In this document: positions 1-6,508 of the stretch, one piece after another
Numbering within the stretch: position 1 is the stretch's first letter
Layout: the number at the start of each line of letters is the position of its first letter
Made by a program: the position numbers and the translations under genes
NCBI GenBank assembly: GCA_002383105.1
Contig: DFXC01000007.1
Span: forward strand, 39,142-45,668
DNA length: 6,527 nucleotides
Reading direction: 5' to 3'
Source of the DNA: Hyphomicrobiaceae bacterium UBA4118
Lineage (GTDB): Bacteria > Pseudomonadota > Alphaproteobacteria > Rhizobiales > Methyloligellaceae
Notes under the pieces: model-generated
What the model was told of the DNA's origin: nothing
The model's database searches: none
What the model saw: the letters and a program-made list of their open reading frames with translations, nothing else

Positions 1-2
1 AA

Positions 3-30
3 GTTGGGGCGGGACGTGCCCTCCCCTAAC
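3..30 (+). other. Strong stem-loop in the leader upstream of the DUF2232 gene
   Basis: The RNA can fold with GTT (3-5) pairing AAC (28-30), GGGG (6-9) pairing CCCC (23-26), a C/T mismatch (10/22), GGG (11-13) pairing CCC (19-21), a single bulged T (27) and a five-base loop (14-18). That makes ten base pairs, mostly G-C. No T-tract follows, so it is not a canonical intrinsic terminator. It lies 28 bases before the next start codon, probably between rpsR (outside the window) and the DUF2232 gene, where it could act as an mRNA processing or stability element. The pairing is seen in the sequence; the role is inference. Confidence 0.4.
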
Positions 31-58
31 CGCTCTTCAGGAGGCGGGACAGCGCGCA

Positions 59-1036
59 ATGCCAATAGCTTTCATCATCGGTGCAGGCTCGGGCCTCGTT
101 TCGGCGGCGCTGTTCGCCTCCGCCGCCACGGCGACGGCGCTTGCCGGCGTACTCTTCTATCTTGCGCCTTTACCGCTTTGTCTCGCCGGGCTCGGTTGGG
201 GCGGAATGGCGGCGCTGATTTCGGCGCTGACCGGCACCGTGGTGATCGCCGCAAGTCTTGGGCCGGCCACCTCCGCGATCTTCGCGCTGTCGGTGGCTGC
301 GCCGACCGCGCTCCTCGCCCATCTCGCCCTTCTGTCGCGCCCGGCAGCCACGCCGCAGGGCCAGGTGGTCGGCGCGCTCGAGTGGTATCCGCCCGGACGC
401 CTCCTCGGCTGGGCAGCGCTGATGGCGGGCGTCCTTGCCGGCATCCTCGTGCTCGTCCTCGGCTACGACCAGGAGGCCTATCGCCAGTCGATCCGCGAGA
501 TTCTCGAGCACAGCACCCTGAAGGAGCTCGACCGCGACGGCACCCTCTTCACCGAAGAGACCATCGCGAGCCTCTCGGGCATGCTTGCCCGGGCGCTTCC
601 TGCCGCCTTCGCCGTCATCTGGCTCACCATCACGCTCTTCAATCTCTGGATGGCAGGGCTCATCGTCGACGCTTCAGGGCGCGCGCTCAGGCCCTGGCCT
701 AACCTGCATGCGCTCGAGCTGCCCAATGCGTTCGTGCTTATTTTCGCGGTCGCGCTCGTTGCTTCCTTTCTCCCCGGCCTGGCGGGACTGCTCGCCACCG
801 GGCTCGCCGGGGCGCTACTCTTCGCTTACGTGCTGCAGGGCTTAGCGGTGATTCACGTCTACAGCCGGGGCGTGCCGCTCCGCGCCCTCCTGCTCGCTGC
901 CGTCTATCTCGGAATTTTGCTGTTGGGCTGGGTTGCCATCGCCGTCGCCATTCTCGGCCTCGGCGAGCCCCTGTTTCGCTTGCGCGGGCGGGGCAACGAG
1001 CACGGGCCTCCCCCCAGCAGCGACGGATCGGTCTGA
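59..1036 (+). CDS. DUF2232 family multi-pass inner-membrane protein
   Basis: A 325-residue, very hydrophobic protein of unknown biochemical function. Apolar segments suggest about seven to nine membrane helices: residues about 5-45 (two), 50-70, 73-92, 115-136, 178-203, 223-259 (probably two) and 275-302. A charged, non-membrane stretch (about 137-175) sits mid-protein, and a short polar tail runs from about 305. I assign DUF2232 from this architecture and from its place directly before rplI, the usual alphaproteobacterial position between rpsR and rplI. The family is distantly related to YybS-like membrane proteins. The ATG at 59 follows AGGAGG (39-44) with a rather long 14-base spacer. The stop is 21 bases before rplI, so the two are probably co-transcribed. 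No catalytic motif is visible. A transporter-like or membrane scaffolding role is possible but unsupported. Confidence 0.8.
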   Translation: MPIAFIIGAGSGLVSAALFASAATATALAGVLFYLAPLPLCLAGLGWGGMAALISALTGTVVIAASLGPATSAIFALSVAAPTALLAHLALLSRPAATPQGQVVGALEWYPPGRLLGWAALMAGVLAGILVLVLGYDQEAYRQSIREILEHSTLKELDRDGTLFTEETIASLSGMLARALPAAFAVIWLTITLFNLWMAGLIVDASGRALRPWPNLHALELPNAFVLIFAVALVASFLPGLAGLLATGLAGALLFAYVLQGLAVIHVYSRGVPLRALLLAAVYLGILLLGWVAIAVAILGLGEPLFRLRGRGNEHGPPPSSDGSV

Positions 1037-1057
1037 CAAGGATAGGAGTCTAAGGAC

Positions 1058-1669
1058 ATGCAAATCATCCTGCTCGAGCGCATCGGACGCCTCGGACAAA
1101 TGGGCGACGTGGTCACCGTCAAGGACGGCTTCGCCCGCAACTTCCTGCTGCCGCAAGGCAAGGCGCTGCGCGCCACGGAAGCCAATCGCAAGCGCTTCGA
1201 GCGCGACCGGGCACAGCTCGAGGCCCGCGATCTCGAGCTCAAATCTGAAGCGCAAGCGGTGCAGGGCAAGCTCGGCGGCAAGAGCTTCATCGTGATCCGC
1301 CAGGCTGGCGACACCGGTCAGCTCTACGGCTCGGTCTCCACCCGCGACATCGCCGCGGCGGTGACCGAAGGCGGCTTCTCCATAGAGCGGCGGCAGGTGA
1401 TGCTCGACCGGCCGATCAAGACGCTCGGCCTGCACGAGGTGCGCGTCCAGCTCCACGCCGAGGTCGAGCCCCGCATCACCGTCAATGTCGCCCGCTCCCC
1501 CGACGAGGCGGCGCGGCAGGCGCGTGGCGAGGACGTGAGCTCCAAGGCCATGAGCGAGGCCGAGGAGGAGGCGGAAGCCGCTAAGGTGGCCGCTGCGGCG
1601 CTGTTCGAGGAAGACGCGCCCGCCGAGATCACGGGCGAAGAGAAAGCGGACGAGGAGCTGTCAGAGTAA
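1058..1669 (+). CDS. rplI: 50S ribosomal protein L9 (bL9)
   Basis: bL9 binds 23S rRNA near the base of the L1 stalk and helps maintain reading frame. The N-terminal RNA-binding domain (about 1-50) carries the family signature between G13 and T40, including G24-F25, N28-F29-L30 and G34. A charged connecting helix (about 41-72) follows, then the C-terminal domain (about 73-147) with GQLYGSVS (87-94) and KTLG (121-124). Residues from about 148 form an acidic, alanine-rich tail that E. coli L9 (149 residues) lacks; at 203 residues the length resembles alphaproteobacterial L9. AGGAG (1044-1048) lies nine bases before the ATG. A second AAGGA (1052-1056) is too close to serve. The gene follows the DUF2232 gene by 21 bases. 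Identity is very secure. Confidence 0.98.
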   Translation: MQIILLERIGRLGQMGDVVTVKDGFARNFLLPQGKALRATEANRKRFERDRAQLEARDLELKSEAQAVQGKLGGKSFIVIRQAGDTGQLYGSVSTRDIAAAVTEGGFSIERRQVMLDRPIKTLGLHEVRVQLHAEVEPRITVNVARSPDEAARQARGEDVSSKAMSEAEEEAEAAKVAAAALFEEDAPAEITGEEKADEELSE

Positions 1670-1798
1670 GCTCATCGGGCCCATTCCCAGGAGGTTGCAC
1701 CGGCAGGAGCCCTCGCCTCTTGTGGGCGACGGCACGATCTCCCCGATGTTCACAGATCCGACATCTAGCCGAGCTTGCCGTTTTGGTTACTGTGGGGC
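1670..1798 (+). other. rplI-dnaB intergenic region with a potential RNA fold
   Basis: This 129-base gap contains no long ORF. CATCGGG (1673-1679) is perfectly complementary to CCCGATG (1742-1748). Between them a smaller hairpin can form: GCC (1709-1711) plus TCGCC (1713-1717) with GGCGA (1725-1729) plus GGC (1731-1733), one C/C mismatch and a seven-base loop. No T-tract follows either stem, so an ordinary intrinsic terminator is not evident and read-through from rplI into dnaB is plausible. I see no convincing -35/-10 pair. AGGAGG at 1689-1694 has no start codon at a suitable distance. Confidence 0.35.
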
Positions 1799-1802
1799 AT
1801 GA
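1722..1802 (+). CDS. Possible 26-residue leader ORF overlapping the dnaB start
   Basis: A GTG at 1722 opens a short frame starting MGDGTISP and ending RFGYCGA. Its TGA (1800-1802) forms an ATGA overlap with the dnaB ATG (1799-1801). AGGAG at 1705-1709 lies 12 bases upstream, a long but usable spacing. Since the dnaB ATG has no clear ribosome-binding site, translation of this frame could deliver ribosomes to it. The peptide resembles no family I know and its composition is unremarkable. A frame this short, open by chance in GC-rich DNA, is quite possible, so it is a low-confidence candidate. Confidence 0.15.
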   Translation: MGDGTISPMFTDPTSSRACRFGYCGA

Positions 1803-3283
1803 GCAACGCGCTGATTCTCCCCCGTCCCGTCCCGGAGACCCCCGTCTTCCGCGCGGCCCCGCATAATCTTGAGGCGGAACAGGCGCTTCTCGGCGCGGTC
1901 CTGGTCAACAACGAGGCTGTCGACCGGGTCTCCAATTTCCTGAAACCCGCGCACTTCTTCGATGCCCTTCACGGCCGCATTTATGAGGCGGCCTCGAAGC
2001 TTATCTTAAGCGGCAAACGGGCGACGCCGATCACGCTCAAGACCTTCTTCCAGGCCGAGCCGGCCGTGGGCGAGCTCAGTGTCCCGCAATATCTCGGGCG
2101 CCTGGCGGCCAATGCCACCACCATCATCAATGCCGAGGATTACGGCCGCACCATTTACGACCTCGCCATCCGCCGCCAGCTGATCCAGATCGGCGAGGCG
2201 ATGGTCAACACCGCCTACGATTCGCCTATCGATGCGCCGCCTGCGGTGCAGATCGAGGACTCCGAGCAGCAGCTCTACGAGCTCGCCGAGACCGGCAAAT
2301 ACGGCTCGGGCTTCGAGCCCTTCTCCTCGGCCCTCACCGACGCCATCGACATGGCAGCCAACGCCTATCGGCGCGACGGCGGGCTTTCGGGTCTCGCCAC
2401 GGGCTTCACCGATCTCGACCAGCGCATGGGCGGGCTGCAGCCGTCTGACCTCATCATCATCGCCGGGCGCCCCTCCATGGGCAAAACCGCGCTCGCCACC
2501 AACATCGCCTATCACGTGGCCAAGGCCCACAGGCCCGACGCCGACGGCGAGGCTGCACTCGACGGCGCCGTGGTGGGTTTCTTCTCCTTGGAGATGTCGG
2601 CCGAGCAGCTCGCCACCCGCATCATTTCCGAGCAGGCCTATATCCCATCGGAGCGCATCCGCCGCGGCCGCATCGATTCCGACGAGTTCGACCGCATCGT
2701 CGAGGTCTCCCAGGAGCTGCAGAACCTTCCCCTCTATATCGACCAGACCGGCGGCATCACCGTTGCCCAGCTTGCGGCGCGAGCCCGGCGGCTGAAGCGC
2801 CAGAGGGATATCGGCTTCATCGTCGTCGACTACCTCCAGCTCCTGTCTGGTTCCTCCAAGCGCGCCGCCGAGGGCCGCGTGCAGGAGGTCTCGGAGATCA
2901 CCACCGGGCTCAAGGCGCTTGCCAAGGAGCTGCACGTCCCCATCCTCGCCCTCTCTCAGCTCTCCCGCCAGGTCGAGAACCGCGAGGATAAACGCCCGCA
3001 ACTCGCGGATTTGCGTGAATCAGGCTCGATCGAGCAGGACGCCGATGTGGTGTTGTTCGTGTTCCGCGAGGAATATTATGTCGAGCGTCGGCAGCCCCGC
3101 GAGAACACCGAAGAGCACAAGCAGTGGATAGCAGAGATGGAGATGGTGACCGGCAAGGCGGACGTCATCATCGGCAAGCAGCGGCACGGCCCGACCGGCA
3201 CGGTGACGCTTCAATTCACGCCGGAGTTCACGAGGTTCAGCAATCTCGCGGCAGGCGAGCGCCTGCCGGAGCGGCGGGAGTGA
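1799..3283 (+). CDS. dnaB: Replicative DNA helicase DnaB
   Basis: The hexameric 5'-3' helicase that unwinds DNA at the replication fork and recruits DnaG primase. Counting from the ATG at 1799 it has 494 residues, against 471 in E. coli. The N-terminal primase-interacting domain (about 20-125) opens with PHNLEAEQALLGAVL. A linker follows, then the RecA-like ATPase domain (about 195-490) with Walker A GRPSMGKT (223-230), FFSLEMS with catalytic Glu265, Walker B IVVDYLQLL (Asp344), the LSQLSRQVE region (385-393) and KQRHGPTG (460-467), which supplies the arginine finger. The extra stretch after Walker A (about 243-257) is typical of alphaproteobacterial DnaB. A TTG at 1775 in the same frame is an alternative start, but the ATG gives the usual N-terminus. 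Neither has a good Shine-Dalgarno site. No intein interrupts the ATPase motifs. The end overlaps alr. Confidence 0.98.
   Translation: MSNALILPRPVPETPVFRAAPHNLEAEQALLGAVLVNNEAVDRVSNFLKPAHFFDALHGRIYEAASKLILSGKRATPITLKTFFQAEPAVGELSVPQYLGRLAANATTIINAEDYGRTIYDLAIRRQLIQIGEAMVNTAYDSPIDAPPAVQIEDSEQQLYELAETGKYGSGFEPFSSALTDAIDMAANAYRRDGGLSGLATGFTDLDQRMGGLQPSDLIIIAGRPSMGKTALATNIAYHVAKAHRPDADGEAALDGAVVGFFSLEMSAEQLATRIISEQAYIPSERIRRGRIDSDEFDRIVEVSQELQNLPLYIDQTGGITVAQLAARARRLKRQRDIGFIVVDYLQLLSGSSKRAAEGRVQEVSEITTGLKALAKELHVPILALSQLSRQVENREDKRPQLADLRESGSIEQDADVVLFVFREEYYVERRQPRENTEEHKQWIAEMEMVTGKADVIIGKQRHGPTGTVTLQFTPEFTRFSNLAAGERLPERRE
3249..3268 (+). repeat. Nine-base-pair inverted repeat at the dnaB-alr junction
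   Basis: CGGCAGGCG (3249-3257) and CGCCTGCCG (3260-3268) are perfect inverted copies separated by AG. As RNA this gives eight G-C-rich pairs closing a GAGC tetraloop. It lies inside the last codons of dnaB, and its final base is the first base of the GGAG that serves alr. Folding could therefore partly mask or present the alr ribosome-binding site, or stabilise a 3' end. No T-tract follows. The repeat is directly visible; a regulatory role is inference. Confidence 0.45.
3268..3271 (+). promoter_or_regulatory. Ribosome-binding site that decides the alr start
   Basis: GGAG lies eight bases before the GTG at 3280, which favours that codon as the alr start. The site lies within dnaB coding sequence and abuts the inverted repeat at 3249-3268. 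Confidence 0.55.
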
Positions 3284-4434
3284 CGGGCTCACGCCCGCTC
3301 GATGTCACCTCCACCGAGCATGAAGCAGCGGCCAGCGAGACCGCGATCCTCACCATCGACCTCGATGCCCTCCTCGCCAATTATCGCCGCTTGTGCGAGC
3401 TTGCTGCCCCGGCCGAATGCGCCGCGGTGGTCAAGGCCGACGCGTATGGCCTCGGGCTCGCTCAAGCAGCGCCGGCGCTGGCGCGTGCCGGCTGCAAGAC
3501 CTTCTTCGTGGCAACCCTTGGCGAGGCCAAGGCTTTGCGCAAGCTTGCACCCCACGCCACGATCTACGTGCTCGCCGGGCTCATGCCGGGAACGGCCGAG
3601 CTGTTCCGGGAGCGCGATCTCCGCCCCGTGCTGAACAGCGCCGAGGAGATCAAAGAATGGGCGTCCTTCTCGGCGAGCAAAGGCGAGACGCTCCCTTGCG
3701 CGGTGCATATCGATAGCGGCATGAACCGGCTTGGCCTTTCCGCAGAGGAAGTCGACGCGGTGGCAAACGCGCGCGATCTCTGGGCGGCGCTCAAGCTCTC
3801 TCTAGTGATGAGCCATCTCGCCTGTGCCGACGAGCCGAGGCACCCGAAAAGCGAAGCGCAGCGGAAGGCCTTCGACCGGCTCCGCGCGCGCTTGCCGAAG
3901 GCGCTTGCCAGCCTTGCCAACTCCGCCGGCATCCTGCTCGGGCCTAACTATGCCTACGATCTCGTGCGCCCGGGCATTGCGCTTTATGGGGGCAAGCCCC
4001 ATCGCCAGGGCGCGAACCCGTTTCAGCCCGTCGTGCATCTCAAGGGCCGCATCCTACAGGTGCGGAACGTCGCTGCCGGCGAGACGGTCGGCTACGGGGC
4101 GACCCGCACGCTCAAGGCTCCCTCCCGCGTCGCCATCGTCTCGGTTGGCTATGCCGACGGGCTGTTCCGGTCGCTGTCGACCAAAGACGGCGAGGAGGGT
4201 CTCGTCGTTTATACCGGCTCTCACGCCGCGCCAATCCTCGGTCGCGTGTCCATGGACCTGATCACCGTCGACGTGACGCACGTCCCGGAAAAGGTGTCGC
4301 GGCGCGGGCAGTGGGTCGAGCTGATCGGCCCTAACGTCTCCGCCCAGGAGTTCGCTCATCACGCCGGCACTATCGACTACGAGGTGCTCACCAATCTCGG
4401 CCGCCGCGCCTATCGGCGCTATATCGGCGGATAA
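3280..4434 (+). CDS. alr: Alanine racemase (PLP-dependent)
   Basis: Interconverts L- and D-alanine in the cytoplasm, supplying D-alanine for peptidoglycan. From the GTG at 3280 it has 384 residues (E. coli Alr 359). The N-terminal TIM-barrel domain carries AAVVKADAYGLG, where Lys52 should bind pyridoxal phosphate, and DSGMNRLG (145-152) with Arg150. The C-terminal beta domain carries GYGAT, then SVGYADG with Tyr291 as the expected second catalytic base, and GRVSMD around Met325. All key residues are present. The frame is open further upstream, with an ATG at 3124, but that stretch lies inside the dnaB ATPase domain and has no Alr similarity. The GTG has a GGAG eight bases upstream and overlaps the dnaB stop as GTGA, suggesting translational coupling. 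Residues 1-20 are a poorly conserved lead-in, so a slightly later start cannot be excluded. The radA start follows after 11 bases. Confidence 0.95.
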   Translation: MTGSRPLDVTSTEHEAAASETAILTIDLDALLANYRRLCELAAPAECAAVVKADAYGLGLAQAAPALARAGCKTFFVATLGEAKALRKLAPHATIYVLAGLMPGTAELFRERDLRPVLNSAEEIKEWASFSASKGETLPCAVHIDSGMNRLGLSAEEVDAVANARDLWAALKLSLVMSHLACADEPRHPKSEAQRKAFDRLRARLPKALASLANSAGILLGPNYAYDLVRPGIALYGGKPHRQGANPFQPVVHLKGRILQVRNVAAGETVGYGATRTLKAPSRVAIVSVGYADGLFRSLSTKDGEEGLVVYTGSHAAPILGRVSMDLITVDVTHVPEKVSRRGQWVELIGPNVSAQEFAHHAGTIDYEVLTNLGRRAYRRYIGG

Positions 4435-4445
4435 CACCCCTTCCT

Positions 4446-5858
4446 ATGTCGAAAACCTCGAGAGCCTTCGTCTGCCAAGCCTGCGGCGCCGTGACGGGCC
4501 GCTGGTCTGGCAAGTGTCCCTCATGCGGGGAGTGGAACAGCATCATCGAGGAGGCGGCACCGTCAGGCTCCCCTGCCTTGGTCGCCATCAGGGGCGGCAA
4601 AGGGAGATCTCACTCGGGGAGGCTCGCCTCGGCGCGGCTTGCGCCTTTGGAGACCCTTGCCGCGGCGAGCATCGATGCCCCGCGCCTTCCGACCGGCATC
4701 GCCGAGCTCGATCGCGTCCTCGGCGGCGGGCTCGTGCCGGGCTCCGCCGTCCTGGTCGGCGGCGATCCCGGCATCGGCAAATCGACGCTCCTGCTCCAGG
4801 CTGCGGCACGGCTTGCCGAAACCGGCGCGCGGGTCGTCTATCTCTCAGGCGAGGAGGCACCGGCGCAGGTGCGCATGCGTGCGGCGCGGCTTGGCCTGGC
4901 GCAAGCGCCCGTCGGGCTCGGCACCGAGACGAACCTTGTTAATATCGTCGCCACGCTCGACGGGGCAGCGCCGCCCTCTCTCGTCGTCATCGATTCGGTG
5001 CAGACGCTCTGGTCGGAGGCCGTGGAGGCTGCGCCCGGCACCATCTCGCAGCTCCGCGGCTGCGCCTCTGCCCTGATCAGCCACGCCAAGGGCAGCGGCT
5101 CGACGCTAGTCCTTGTCGGCCATGTGACCAAAGACGGCCAGATCGCAGGGCCCAAGGTCATCGAGCATATGGTCGATACCGTCCTCTATTTCGAAGGCCT
5201 GAGCGGCCACCAATTCCGCGTTTTACGCGCAGTGAAGAATCGCTTCGGGCCGACCGATGAGATCGGCGTCTTCGAGATGCGCCAGGATGGGCTGAAAGAG
5301 GTCGAGAACCCCTCGGCGCTGTTCTTGAGCGACCGCGACCGCGGCGCGCCCGGAACGGCGGTGTTCGCCGGAATGGAGGGCACTCGTCCGATTCTTGTGG
5401 AGATCCAGGCGCTGGTCGCGCCCTCGCTCCTCGGCACCCCGCGACGCGCCGTGGTGGGGTGGGACCCCAACCGCCTCGCCATGCTGATCGCCGTGCTCGA
5501 GGCCCGCTGCGGGGTGAGGCTTGGAAGCCACGACGTCTATCTCAACGTCGCCGGCGGCTTGCGGCTCAACGAGCCTGCGGCGGACCTCGCCGCTGCCGCG
5601 GCACTCGTCTCCTCCCTTGCCGGCCAGCCTGCGCCCGAGGACACCGTCTATTTCGGCGAGGTAAGCCTCACCGGGGCCGTGCGGGCGGTGGGCCATATGG
5701 ATCAGAGACTTAAGGAAGCTGCCAAGCTCGGCTTCACCCGCGCTGCCGTGCCCGCCACCGCAAGCGAAGGCGACCGGGAGGCCAAAATCATGCGGCTTCT
5801 GCCGCTGTCGCAGTTGGAGGAGCTCGTCGCCTTATTCGGCGCCCCGGTCGTGGAGTGA
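4446..5858 (+). CDS. radA: DNA repair and recombination protein RadA (Sms)
   Basis: A RecA-like ATPase that drives branch migration and strand extension at recombination intermediates. It has 470 residues (E. coli 460). The N-terminal zinc finger is CQAC (10-13) plus CPSC (24-27). The ATPase core has Walker A GDPGIGKST (106-114), Walker B LVVIDSVQTL (179-188) and the RadA-specific KNRFG (264-268). The C-terminal Lon-protease-like domain (about 290-465) includes DVYLNVAGGLRLNEPAADLA (363-382); in this family the Lon fold is thought to be a scaffold without proteolysis. All hallmark motifs are intact. The ATG at 4446 is the only sensible start, placing the zinc finger at its usual distance, but it has no clear Shine-Dalgarno site. 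The 11-base gap from alr suggests initiation by coupling or reinitiation. Confidence 0.98.
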   Translation: MSKTSRAFVCQACGAVTGRWSGKCPSCGEWNSIIEEAAPSGSPALVAIRGGKGRSHSGRLASARLAPLETLAAASIDAPRLPTGIAELDRVLGGGLVPGSAVLVGGDPGIGKSTLLLQAAARLAETGARVVYLSGEEAPAQVRMRAARLGLAQAPVGLGTETNLVNIVATLDGAAPPSLVVIDSVQTLWSEAVEAAPGTISQLRGCASALISHAKGSGSTLVLVGHVTKDGQIAGPKVIEHMVDTVLYFEGLSGHQFRVLRAVKNRFGPTDEIGVFEMRQDGLKEVENPSALFLSDRDRGAPGTAVFAGMEGTRPILVEIQALVAPSLLGTPRRAVVGWDPNRLAMLIAVLEARCGVRLGSHDVYLNVAGGLRLNEPAADLAAAAALVSSLAGQPAPEDTVYFGEVSLTGAVRAVGHMDQRLKEAAKLGFTRAAVPATASEGDREAKIMRLLPLSQLEELVALFGAPVVE

Positions 5859-5917
5859 GGCCCGAAACGACTGCGACAATGCGCCGGAAACCGCCTGCGC
5901 CATTGCCCGGCGGGGCC
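5859..5917 (+). terminator. Branched hairpin after radA, possible terminator
   Basis: Directly after the radA stop, GGCCC (5859-5863) can pair with GGGCC (5913-5917). Inside, CAATGCGC (5877-5884) pairs with GCGC (5897-5900) and ATTG (5902-5905) around one bulged C. The same arm continues with CGG (5885-5887) pairing CCG (5891-5893) over an AAA loop, with CCT bulged on the 3' side. The following bases 5918-5930 are moderately T-rich but not a true T-tract. This could be a weak terminator or an RNA-stability element. The pairings are visible; termination is inference. Confidence 0.3.
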
Positions 5918-5919
5918 AT

Positions 5920-5949
5920 TTGTGCTTCTTCGGCGGGAATCGTGATAGT
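5920..5949 (+). promoter_or_regulatory. Weak sigma-70-like promoter candidate for cvpA
   Basis: TTGTGC (5920-5925) and GATAGT (5944-5949) are 18 bases apart, matching three and four positions of TTGACA and TATAAT. Transcription from here would give a leader of about 25-30 bases ending in the AAGGAG before cvpA. Such matches are common by chance; position in the only sizeable gap after radA is the main argument. Confidence 0.2.
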
Positions 5950-5981
5950 AGTGTGCCGCGCCGCCCAAGGAGCCTTGTGCC

Positions 5982-6508
5982 ATGCCCATCTCCTGGCTCG
6001 ATGTCATTCTCATCGTGATCATGCTCATCTCGGGCTTCCTCGCCATGGTGCGGGGATTCACGCGTGAGGTCCTGTCGATTTTCTCCTGGGCCGTGGCCGC
6101 CGTTGCCGCGCTCTATCTCTCGCCTAAATACTCGAGCCTTTTGGCCCCCTATATCGACAACCAGAGCGTCGCCCAGATCGTCTTCGCCGCCGGCGTTTTC
6201 ATCGTCACCCTGATCGTGGTGAGCCTGATCACCTTTCGCATCTCCGACCGCGTGCTCGACAGCCGGGTCGGGGCGCTGGACCGCACCTTGGGCTTCATTT
6301 TCGGCTTGGCGCGCGGCTTTCTGCTCGTGGCCATCGTCTTTATTCTGTTCACGGCGCTTGCTCGCGACCAGCCAGACTGGGTGCGCAACGCCCGCTCCTA
6401 CGCCATTCTCCAGCAGACTCAGGTCGCCATCGAATCGCTGCTCCCCATGAATCCCGAGCAATACCTGCCTCAAAAGAAGCCGGGAGGAGAGCAGCCCGAG
6501 GGCCAGCC
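5982..6508 (+). CDS. cvpA: CvpA family membrane protein, 3' end cut by contig end
   Basis: A CvpA/colicin V production family inner-membrane protein. E. coli CvpA is needed for colicin V production and linked to envelope stress, but its molecular role is unsettled. The N-terminus MPISWLDVILIVIMLISGFLAMVRGFTRE has the family pattern of a first helix followed by a basic GF-TRE segment. Membrane helices are likely at residues about 6-23, 29-47, 64-84 and 103-126. GALDRTLGFIFGLARG (97-112) is the conserved second half. AAGGAG (5967-5972) lies nine bases before the ATG. Genuine sequence gives 175 full codons plus two bases; the frame then runs without a stop into adapter sequence, adding the false residues CLLYTS. 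The true C-terminus is missing, although the four-helix core appears complete and the residues from about 130 are polar and variable. In related genomes purF often follows. Confidence 0.93.

Noticed and set aside
842..1456. 204-codon antisense frame over the DUF2232 gene end and rplI
   Set aside because: It covers the conserved L9 signature on the opposite strand and shows no recognisable domain, so it is a shadow of the real genes.
1775..1798. TTG at 1775 as the dnaB start, adding eight residues
   Set aside because: The added residues (MPFWLLWG) are atypical for DnaB N-termini, and TTG is a rarer start. The ATG at 1799 gives the expected N-terminus, although neither has a good Shine-Dalgarno site.
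2006..3001. Long open frame (331 codons) antisense to dnaB
   Set aside because: It lies entirely opposite a strongly conserved gene. Long antisense frames are common in GC-rich DNA, and the low-complexity Gly/Leu/Asp/Arg-rich translation resembles no protein family.
3124..3279. Upstream extension of the alr frame to an ATG at 3124
   Set aside because: This stretch is an alternative frame of the dnaB ATPase domain, and its translation shows no alanine racemase features. The GTG at 3280 has a ribosome-binding site and gives a normal family length.
4401..4430. Nested stem at the end of alr (CCGCC with GGCGG outside, GCGCC with GGCGC inside over a TATC loop)
   Set aside because: The pairing is real but lies in coding sequence for an Arg/Gly-rich tail where such GC repeats are expected, has a six-base bulge, and no T-tract follows. 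It is too weak to call a terminator or regulator.
5832..6473. 213-codon frame on the minus strand across the radA end, the gap and cvpA
   Set aside because: Its translation is a His/Asp/Glu/Gly-rich string typical of the antisense of a hydrophobic membrane protein. CvpA on the plus strand is clearly real, and no promoter or ribosome-binding site supports the reverse frame.
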